34,007 bases of DNA, from assembly GCA_001189335.2 (NCBI GenBank), contig LFJH01000010.1, forward strand, positions 1 through 34,007, in the 5' to 3' direction. The position numbers and the translations under genes are program-made. Positions within the stretch are counted from its first letter, which is position 1. Every line of letters begins with the position of its first letter. Shown in pieces: positions 10,299-17,324 of the stretch. The notes below the pieces were generated by a model. The model ran no database searches and was not told the origin of the DNA. It was given only the letters and a program-made list of their open reading frames with translations. Source of the DNA: Candidatus Paraburkholderia schumanniana (GTDB taxonomy: Bacteria > Pseudomonadota > Gammaproteobacteria > Burkholderiales > Burkholderiaceae).

Positions 10299-10526
10299 GT
10301 CGCGGTGATCAACTGCGTGGGCCTGCTGGGCGGCTTCGTGAGCCCGATGATCATCGGCTCGATCAAGACGATGACCCACAGCATGGCCGGCGGACTCGGC
10401 GCGATCGCGCTCCTGATGGTACTTGGCGCCATCGCGGCCGTGGTGCTGGCGCCTTCGACCTCCGCCGCGCCTGCGGGCGAAGATGAGGCCGAAGAGGGCG
10501 AGGCGGTTGCGGATGCAACCATTTGA
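10293..10526 (+). pseudogene. MFS transporter, C-terminal fragment
   Basis: About 77 codons encode the last part of a major facilitator permease resembling the anion:cation symporter group. They comprise GGVAVINCVGLLGGFVSP, a well-known loop and helix of that group, then one more helix (AIALLMVLGAIAAVVLAP) and an acidic tail ending in TGA at 10524-10526. Roughly 350 N-terminal residues are absent. The fragment joins hyuB inside GC-rich GGCGGCG sequence at about 10282-10298, so a deletion between short repeats probably removed the end of hyuB and most of the permease gene. Presumably it once imported the substrate of the cluster. Confidence 0.75.
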
Positions 10527-10534
10527 CCTGGAAA

Positions 10535-11471
10535 ATGACCATGAACGATGCAGCAGTGCAGATTCGCGAGGTCGGCCTGCGGGACGGCTTGTAGATGGTG
10601 CGCACGATTCTCACGAGCGAGCAGAAGCTTGCATGGTGCGCGCGGATGGTCGATGCCGGCGTGCGCGACATCGAAGTGACGTCCTTCGTGCCCCCGAAAA
10701 TCGTGCCGCAATTCGCGGACGCGGTCGATGTCGCGACGGGCGCGCTCGCCATCGACGGCCTTCATGCGGCGGCGCTCGTGCCGAACCTGAAGGGCGCGCA
10801 ACGTGCGTTCGAAGTCAGCTTGCGCAAGGTGCACTACGTGCTTTCCGCGAGCAACGAGCACAATCTCAAGAACGTGCGGCGCAGCACGCGGAATCAGTGG
10901 AGGACTTCGCGCGCATCGTCGCGTCGCGCGATGAAGCCGCCGTACCCGTCGTGCTCGGCGCGGGCGTGGCGACGGCGTTCGGCTGCACGATCGCGGGCAA
11001 GGTGGATGAGCGCATCGTGCTTGGACTCGTGGAGACGCTCATCGAGGCCGGCGCCGGGGAAATCACCATCGCGGATACGGTCGGCTACGCGAATCCCGCG
11101 CAGGTCTACGGGCTGATGCGCAAGGTCATGGCGCTGGCCGACGCGGTGCCGGTGGCCTGCCATTTCCACGACACGCGCGGTCTGGGCCTCGCCAACGTGA
11201 TGGCGGCGGTCGATGCGGGCGTGCGGTCGATGCCTCGCTGGGCGGTCTCGGCGGTTGTCCGTTCGCGCCGAACGCCACGGGCAACATCAACACCGAGGAC
11301 ACCGTGTTCATGCTGGAGGCGCAGGGCATGAAGACGGGCATCGACATCGACAAGCTGCTGGCGATTCGTGAGACCATCGCCGGCTGGCTGCCGGGCGAGC
11401 CGTTCACGGGCGCGATCGCGCGTGCGGGCTTGCCGAAGACGTTCGCGCGCGGAGAACCGGTGGCGGCGTGA
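10535..11471 (+). pseudogene. HMG-CoA lyase-like (HMGL family) enzyme, multiply broken
   Basis: Recognisable member of the hydroxymethylglutaryl-CoA lyase/isopropylmalate synthase superfamily. Starting from ATG 10541 (or 10535) it reads IREVGLRDGL and then hits TAG at 10592, where the family has glutamine (GLRDGLQ). It resumes with VTSFVPPKIVPQFAD. A one-base loss near 10884 (ACGCGGAA where ACGGCGGAA is expected) shifts the frame. A 4-base loss near 11229 shifts it again before DASLGGLGGCPFAPNATGN and the GNINTEDTVFMLE segment. Restoring the bases gives about 311 codons, the usual size. The metal-binding HDTRGLGLAN motif (CHFHDTRG) survives. It closes the hyuA-hyuB-permease cluster and may have cleaved an acyl-CoA product. 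Confidence 0.85.
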
Positions 11472-11481
11472 AGCGCCTTCG

Positions 11482-12222
11482 CTAAGACCCGGCAGCCAGC
11501 CGTTCCAGCAGGTCGACGAGCAGATCCGGGGCTAGCACCATCGCGTCGTGCCCGGTATCGATCGCTTCCCAGCCCCAGCCAGGCAGCGTGTTGACACGCG
11601 CGCGGACGGCCGCCAGTGTGTCGTAGGAAGGATTCGCGCAATGCACGTAGGTGCAGGGCAGGCCGTTGCCCAGCGGATGCTTCAGGGTGAGCGGTGTCGT
11701 ATAGGTGGCGAGCGGATGCGGCGTCAGCCGCCGGCGCACCCAGCCGGCAAACGGATGTTCGTCGGGAATGCCGGTGCCCACGAGACCGTTGACCGGCATC
11801 GCGAGCATCTGACCGCTCGCTTTCACCGCGTTAATGCGCTCCTCGACGACGCTTTGCGGCAGCACGTCGAATCCCGACTGCCCGCTTTCGACGAGCAGGC
11901 TGTCGAGAAACACGAGCGAGCGAATCGCGTGCGGCACGCGGTCCGCGACGCCCGACGCGACCAGCCCGCCAAAGCTGTGTCCGACGACGACCACATCGTC
12001 CAGCTCTTCCGCTTCGATCAGATTCTCGATGTCCTGGATGCACACATCCAGCGACGTCGCCGTTTCGAGCAGATGCCGGCGCTCGCCGAGGCCGGTCATG
12101 GTCGGCGCGAATGCACGATGGCCGCGCGCCGCGAGCCGCTCGAGGACGAGGCGCCAGCACCAGCCGCCATGCCATGCGCCGTGAATCAGCAGGAATGTGC
12201 GTCTTGCGCCCGCTTTTTCCAT
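11482..12222 (-). CDS. Alpha/beta hydrolase (plant-esterase-like)
   Basis: Intact 246-residue alpha/beta hydrolase. It has the oxyanion segment LIHGAWHGGWCW at about residues 11-22 and the nucleophile elbow VGHSFGG near 80-86 with catalytic serine. The acid lies in the following strand region, and a C-terminal catalytic histidine is in DTGHDAMV. The short form and HGAWHGGWCW pattern resemble bacterial relatives of plant methyl-ester hydrolases and hydroxynitrile lyases. The substrate cannot be told. It is transcribed toward the decayed HMGL gene, ending ten bases from its stop, and is probably monocistronic. No lesions are seen. Confidence 0.85.
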   Translation of the reverse strand: MEKAGARRTFLLIHGAWHGGWCWRLVLERLAARGHRAFAPTMTGLGERRHLLETATSLDVCIQDIENLIEAEELDDVVVVGHSFGGLVASGVADRVPHAIRSLVFLDSLLVESGQSGFDVLPQSVVEERINAVKASGQMLAMPVNGLVGTGIPDEHPFAGWVRRRLTPHPLATYTTPLTLKHPLGNGLPCTYVHCANPSYDTLAAVRARVNTLPGWGWEAIDTGHDAMVLAPDLLVDLLERLAAGS

Positions 12223-12370
12223 CTTCGATCTCCGTTGTCTCCCGCCGGCGATCGTATCAGCGAACGAAGCTGGCGACAGGGTGACAGGGTCGCCGCCGCC
12301 ATCCGGGTACTCCTTATCCGGGCACTGGTGCCACCACGCAAATGCCTATTTTTATTTAACTTTTTCCTAG

Positions 12371-12385
12371 CCGGGTACTACCCGG
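12371..12385. promoter_or_regulatory. Palindromic operator-like site upstream of leuC
   Basis: Within the 239-base gap 12223-12461 a near-perfect palindrome, CCGGGTA-C-TACCCGG, occupies 12371-12385, about 77 bases before the leuC start. The half-site CCGGGTACT also occurs at 12303-12311. A/T-rich sequence (TTTTTATTTAAC) lies between them at about 12352-12361. The arrangement suggests a binding site for a transcription factor controlling the leu genes, or the divergent hydrolase. No specific regulator can be named from the sequence. Confidence 0.4.
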
Positions 12386-12461
12386 GCGCACCTTGACGGT
12401 GGCGTAATCGACCCACAAATCGTCAAACCGATCCCCGCAGTCACCCACGAAAGCGCTCACC

Positions 12462-13872
12462 ATGGCACAGACTCTCTACGACAAACTGTGGAACACACAC
12501 GTCATCCACACGGAAGAGGACGGCACCTCGATCCTCTACATCGACCGTCACCTGCTGCATGAAGTGACGAGCCCGCAGGCCTTCGAAGGCCTAAAGCTCG
12601 CGCAGCGCCCGGTGTGGCGGGCGCATCAGCGCGAATCTGGCGGTGTCCGACTACAACGTGCCGACCACCGACCGCTCGCACGGCATCGCCGACCCGGTTT
12701 CGAAGCTGCAGGTCGATACGCTCGACGAAAACTGCGATAGCTACGGCATCACGCAGTTCAAGATGAACGATCTGCGTCAGGGCATCGTGCACATCATCGG
12801 GCCGGAGCAGGGCGCGACGCTGCCGGGCATGACCATCGTCTGCGGCGACTCGCACACGTCCCGCATGGCGCGTTCGGCGCGCTGGCGCATGGCATCGGCA
12901 CGTCGGAAGTGGAGCACGTGCTCGCCACGCAAACGCTCCTTCAGAAGAAGAGCAAGAACATGCTCGTGAAGGTCGAAGGCCAGTTGCCGCGAGGCTGCAC
13001 CGCGAAGGACATCGTGCTCGCGATCATCGGCAAGATCGGCACGGCGGGCGGCACGGGCTACGCCATCGAATTCGGTGGATCGACCATCCGCTCGCTGACG
13101 ATGGAAGGCCGCATGACCGTCTGCAACATGGCGATCGAAGCGGGCGCGCGCCGGCATGGTCGCCGTCGACGACACGACCGTCAATTACCTGGAGGACCGT
13201 CCGTACTCGCCGCAGGGCGCCGAATGGAATCAGGCGGTCGAGTACTGGCGCCAGTTCAGGTCGGATGAAGGTGCGCAGTTCGACCGCGTCGTCGAGATCA
13301 ACGCCGCGGAGATCGTGCCGCAGGTGACGTGGGGCACGTCGCCGGAAATGGTCACGTCGATCGACGGCCGCGTGCCCGATCCCGAGGAGGAAAAGGACCC
13401 CGTCAAGCGCGACGCGATGGAACGCGCACTGACCTACATGGCGCTGCAGCCGAACACGCCGATCGAATCGATCAAGCCGGACAAGATTTTCATCGGCTCT
13501 TGCACGAACGCGCGCGTCGAGGACCTGCGCGCGGCCGCGTTCGTCGTGAAGTCGCTGGGCAAGCGTGTCGCGTCGAACATTCGCCTCGCGATGGTCGTGC
13601 CGGGCTCGGGTCTCGTGAAGGCGCAAGCCGAACGTGAAGGGCTCGACAAGATCTTCACGAACGCCGGTTTCGAATGGCGCGAGCCGGGCTGCTCGATGTG
13701 CCTCGCGATGAACGCCGACCGCCTCGAGCCGGGCGAGCGCTGCGCATCGACGTCGAACCGCAACTTCGAAGGCCGTCAGAGCGCGGGCGGTCGCACGCAT
13801 CTCGTGAGTCCCGCGATGGCCGCCGCCGCGGCAATCGAAGGCCACTTCGTCGACGTGCGCAAGCTCGCGTGA
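12462..13872 (+). pseudogene. leuC: 3-isopropylmalate dehydratase large subunit, three frameshifts
   Basis: LeuC with LeuD isomerises 2- to 3-isopropylmalate in leucine synthesis. The sequence is plainly LeuC ([14 protein letters not shown], then [13 protein letters not shown] and [19 protein letters not shown] with cluster cysteines), but the frame breaks three times. A 4-base tandem duplication (GGCG) lies near 12615-12625, a single missing A in the DSHTSTHG segment near 12861, and two bases are lost from a GC repeat near 13150. Undoing these gives exactly 470 codons with the stop, the usual 469-residue protein, which supports the placement. leuD follows 32 bases later. As written the gene cannot make LeuC. 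Confidence 0.93.
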
Positions 13873-13904
13873 TCAACCCGAACATCCGAAAAGGCCAGAG
13901 CGTC

Positions 13905-14555
13905 ATGGAAAAATTCAATGTGCATAGCGGCCTCGTCGCGCCGCTCGATCGCGAGAACGTGGACACGGACGCGATCATCCCGAAGCAGTTTCTGAAGTCC
14001 ATCAAGCGCACCGGCTTCGGCCCGAACGCGTTCGACGAATGGCGTTATCTCGATGTCGGCCAGCTGGGCCAGGACAACAGCAAGCGTCCGCTGAATCCGG
14101 ATTTCGTACTGAATTAGCCGCGCTATCAGGGCGCATCGATCCTGCTCGCGCGCAAGAACTTGGGCTGCGGCAGCTCGCGCGAGCACGCGCCGTGGGCGCT
14201 GGATCAGTACGGCTTCCGCGCGATCATTGCGCCGAGCTTCGCGGACATTTTCTATAACAACTGCTTCAAGAACGGCCTGCTGCCGGTCGTGCTGACGGAG
14301 CAGCAAGTCGACAAGCTCTTCAACGAGACGTATGCGTTCGTCGGTTTCAAGCTGACGATCGATCTCGAAGCGCAGGTCGTGCGCACCGGCGCCGGCACCG
14401 AGTACAAGTTCGACGTGCCAGGCTTCCGCAAGTACTGTCTGCTGAACGGCTTCGATGACATCGATCTCACGCTGCGTCACGCCGACAAGATCCGCCAGTA
14501 CGAAGCCGAGCGCCTTGCGAAGCAGCCATGGCTGAACAACCGGCTCGTCGGCTAA
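13905..14555 (+). pseudogene. leuD: 3-isopropylmalate dehydratase small subunit with in-frame stop
   Basis: LeuD carries the swivelling substrate-recognition domain of isopropylmalate isomerase. The gene spans 217 codons with the stop, the normal size, and reads [20 protein letters not shown], then [23 protein letters not shown] at 14115-14117 interrupts it after residue 70, where relatives have glutamine (FVLNQPRYQG). The codon pair AAT-TAG in place of the expected AAC-CAG implies a CC-to-TT change. The rest of the frame is intact to NNRLVG. Unless the amber codon is suppressed, the product is a 70-residue fragment without the active-site GSSREHA loop. Confidence 0.92.
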
Positions 14556-14594
14556 ATCACGACACGACGAAATACGAACACAAGGAAGCAAGAC

Positions 14595-15666
14595 ATGAAG
14601 ATTGCAGTCCTGCCCGGCGACGGGATCGGTCCGGAAATCACCGCTGAAGCCGTCAAGGTGCTGAACGCGCTCGGCGAGAAGTTCGAGCTGGAAGAAGCGC
14701 CCGTCGGCGGCGCGGGCTACGAGGCGCAGGGCCATCTGTTGCCCGATTCGACTTTGAATCTCGCCAAGGAAGCCGACGCAATCCTGTTCGGCGCCGTCGG
14801 CGACTGGAAGTACGACAAGCTCGAACGCGCGCTGCGTCCCGAGCAGGCGATTCTCGGCCTGCGCAAGCATCTGCAACTCTTCGCGAACTTCCGTCCGGCG
14901 ATCTGCTATCCGCAGTTGACGGGCGCGTCGTCGCTCAAAGCCGAGATCGTGTCGGGCCTCGACATCCTAATCGTCCGTGAACTCAACGGCGACATTTACT
15001 TCGGTTCGCCGCGCGGCTTGCGCGAAGCGCCGGACGGCCCGTTCGAAGGCGCGAGGGAAGGCTTCGACACGATGCGCTACTCGGAGCCCGAAGTGCGCCG
15101 CATCGCGCACTTCGCGTTTCAGGCCGCACAGAAGCGCCAGAAGAAGCTGACCAGCGTCGACAAGGCCAACGTGCTCGAAACGTCGCAACTGTGGCGCGAC
15201 ACGATGATCGAGGTCGCCAAGGAGTACCCGGACGTCGAGCTGTCGCACATGTACGTCGACAATGCCGCGATGCAGCTGGTCAAGGCGCCTAAGGCGTTCG
15301 ACGTCGTGGTGACCGGCAACATGTTCGGCGACATCCTCTCGGACGAAGCCGCGATGCTCACGGGCTGGCTCCATCGGCATGCTGCCGTCGGCGTCGCTCG
15401 ACAAGAACAACAAGGGTCTGTACGAGCTGTCGCACGGTTCCGCGCCGGACATCGCGGGCAAGGGCGTTGCCAATCCGCTCGCGATTATCCTGTCGGCGGC
15501 GATGATGCTGCGCTATTCGCTCGGCAAGACGGAGCAGGCGGTGCGCATCGAGAGCGCGGTGAAGAAGGTGCTGGAGCAGGGCTACCGCACCGGCGACATC
15601 GCGACGGCGGACGGCAAGGTCGTCGGCACGAAGGAAATGGGCGACGCGGTGCTGCGCGCACTGTAA
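14595..15666 (+). pseudogene. leuB: 3-isopropylmalate dehydrogenase, frameshifted
   Basis: NAD-dependent enzyme for the third leucine-specific step. A good ribosome binding site, AAGGAAG (14582-14588), precedes the ATG. The first part is clean: [15 protein letters not shown], the substrate-binding arginines in [10 protein letters not shown], and [15 protein letters not shown]. At 15361-15370 the sequence GGCTGGCTCC has a 4-base tandem duplication (GGCT) where GGCTCC is expected. Reading then leaves the LeuB frame; [30 protein letters not shown] onward continues in the other frame to TAA at 15664. With the four bases removed the gene has 356 codons, the usual length. The lost part includes NAD-binding and dimer residues. 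Confidence 0.93.
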
Positions 15667-15681
15667 ATTGCCCGAAGAACG

Positions 15682-15725
15682 ATCGGCCGTATTGCGCAAT
15701 AGCGCGGCCGATTGTCTCTTTTTTT
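15682..15725 (+). terminator. Probable Rho-independent terminator after leuB
   Basis: ATCGGCCG at 15682-15689 pairs with CGGCCGAT at 15705-15712. The loop contains the palindrome ATTGCGCAAT at 15691-15700, which may form its own hairpin. A run of seven T residues at 15719-15725 follows, a few bases after the stem, with TGTCTC between, so efficiency may be moderate. Confidence 0.7.
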
Positions 15726-15814
15726 ACCGGTATTCGCGCGCAATCCACGCGATTTTCACGCACATGCCGTAGAGGCTGACGAAAACCTCGCGTTATCGTG
15801 TATATTCTTCGATC

Positions 15815-15970
15815 ATGGTGAAGAACTCTCAATTCTCTCTGGATTCCATCGGACGCGGCTCGAACGCCGTCGCGACGGAACTCGCCATCGGCACGCGCAT
15901 CGACGCCATCGCTGGCTCGGCAAAAGCGCGCATTACGAAAATCTCCATCAAAGCGATCACGATTCGCTGA
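15815..15970 (+). CDS. Possible small protein, 51 residues, unknown
   Basis: A short open frame starts at ATG 15815 and ends at TGA 15968-15970 in the 385-base gap between leuB and asd. The product (MVKNSQFSLDSIGRG..., ending ITKISIKAITIR) has no signal peptide or membrane segment, is basic at the C-terminus and matches no family I know. Its third codon positions are strongly G/C-rich, as in the real genes of this window, which is the main argument for coding. TATATT at 15801-15806 could be a -10 element or part of an A/T-rich spacer; no strong ribosome binding site is seen. It may be a remnant or a chance frame. Confidence 0.3.
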   Translation: MVKNSQFSLDSIGRGSNAVATELAIGTRIDAIAGSAKARITKISIKAITIR

Positions 15971-15991
15971 TCGTCCCTCGTGTCCGAGTGT

Positions 15992-16030
15992 CTTCCCCGC
16001 GCGGCCACGCCGGGTAAAGATGCGGGGAAG
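15992..16030 (+). promoter_or_regulatory. Leader hairpin before asd
   Basis: CTTCCCCGC at 15992-16000 and GCGGGGAAG at 16022-16030 form a perfect 9-bp stem around a 21-base loop, ending 21 bases before the asd start codon. No T-run follows, so it is not a simple terminator. It may stabilise the asd messenger or control access to its ribosome binding site. No known riboswitch is recognised. Confidence 0.45.
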
Positions 16031-16051
16031 CGTCCACTGTAAAGGTTAGTC

Positions 16052-17173
16052 ATGAACGTAGGTCTCGTGGGTTGGCGCGGCATGGTCGGCAGCGTCCTGA
16101 TGCAGCGCATGCAGCAGGAAGGCGATTTCGACTTGATCGAACCGGTGTTCTTCAGCACCAGCAATGCGGGCGGCAATGCGCCGTCGTTCGCCAAGAACGA
16201 GACGAAGCTCAAAGACGCAACGAGCATCGACGACCTGAAAAAGTGCGACGCCATCATTACTTGCCAGGGCGGCGACTACACCAGCGAGGTGTACCCGAAG
16301 CTGCGCGCGGCGGGGTGGAAAGGCTACTGGATCGATGCGGCGTCGGCGCTGCGCATGAAGGACGACGCGGTCATCATCCTCGATCCGGTAAACCTCGATA
16401 TCATCAAGGATTCGCTGGTCAAGGGCGGTCGCGATTTCGTCGGCGGCAACTGCACCGTCAGCCTGATGCTGATGGCGCTCGGCGGCCTGTTCCGCGAGAA
16501 CCTCGTCGACTGGATAACGGCCATGACCTATCAGGCCGCCTCGGGCGCGGGCGCGCAGAACATGCGCGAACTGCTCCAGCAAATGGGCGTGCTCTACGGC
16601 GCGGCGAAGGAAGATCTCGCCGATCCGGCCTCGGCTATTTTCGACATCGACCGCCGCGTGCTGGCCGCCATGAACGGCGAGCGCATGCCCGTCGACAATT
16701 TCGGCGTGCCGCTCGCGGGCTCGCTGATTCCGTGGATCGACAAGGATCTCGGCAACGGCATGTCGAAGGAAGAGTGGAAGGGCGGCGCGGAAACCAACAA
16801 GATCCTCGGCAAGCCGGCGATGGGCCAGCCGGGCTCGATTCCCGTCGATGGCCTCTGCGTGCGTATCGGCGCGATGCGCTGCCACTCGCAGGCGCTCACC
16901 ATCAAGCTGAAGAAGGACGTGCCGCTCGACGAAGTGAACGGCATCCTCGCGTCGGCGAACGACTGGGTGAAGGTCGTGCCGAACGAGCGCGAAGCGTCGA
17001 TGCGCGATCTGTCGCCGTCGGTGGTGACGGGCACGCTGTCGGTGCCGGTCGGCCGTCTGCGCAAGCTGGCGATGGGCGGTGAATATCTGTCGGCGTTTAC
17101 GGTCGGCGACCAGCTGCTCTGGGGCGCGGCCGCGCCGCTGCGCCGGATGCTGCGCATCCTGCTCGACAAGTAA
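16052..17173 (+). CDS. asd: Aspartate-semialdehyde dehydrogenase
   Basis: NADPH-dependent enzyme reducing aspartyl phosphate to aspartate semialdehyde, the branch to lysine, diaminopimelate, threonine and methionine. The 373-residue product has the Gram-negative Asd pattern: nucleotide motif [11 protein letters not shown] at residues 4-14, catalytic cysteine C134 in GGNCTVSLM, and [15 protein letters not shown]. The active-site histidine is in the [11 protein letters not shown] segment. It is intact, as expected for a gene needed for cell-wall synthesis, although the leuB gene upstream is broken. It has its own leader hairpin and a terminator after it, so it probably forms a separate transcript. 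Confidence 0.97.
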   Translation: MNVGLVGWRGMVGSVLMQRMQQEGDFDLIEPVFFSTSNAGGNAPSFAKNETKLKDATSIDDLKKCDAIITCQGGDYTSEVYPKLRAAGWKGYWIDAASALRMKDDAVIILDPVNLDIIKDSLVKGGRDFVGGNCTVSLMLMALGGLFRENLVDWITAMTYQAASGAGAQNMRELLQQMGVLYGAAKEDLADPASAIFDIDRRVLAAMNGERMPVDNFGVPLAGSLIPWIDKDLGNGMSKEEWKGGAETNKILGKPAMGQPGSIPVDGLCVRIGAMRCHSQALTIKLKKDVPLDEVNGILASANDWVKVVPNEREASMRDLSPSVVTGTLSVPVGRLRKLAMGGEYLSAFTVGDQLLWGAAAPLRRMLRILLDK

Positions 17174-17206
17174 ACTACGCGCCTGGAAGCGCGTGGCATC
17201 TCGAAG

Positions 17207-17237
17207 AGCGTCGCGCTCCTCGCGGCGCTTTTTATTT
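17207..17237 (+). terminator. Rho-independent terminator after asd
   Basis: AGCGTCGCG at 17207-17215 pairs with CGCGGCGCT at 17221-17229 (one T-G wobble), closing a CTCCT loop. TTTTATTTTTT follows from 17229. It lies about 34 bases past the asd stop. Confidence 0.85.
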
Positions 17238-17324
17238 TTTGCGGCTCGTACCAGAGCCTTGCTCGGTGCTTCGAGCGAACCTGCCGCACCGTTCGTTTCA
17301 ATTTCGCTGTCCTCCGGAGCCTCA

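Noticed and set aside
15691-15700. Palindrome ATTGCGCAAT considered as a protein-binding site
   Set aside because: It lies in the loop of the leuB terminator and is better explained as part of that structure.
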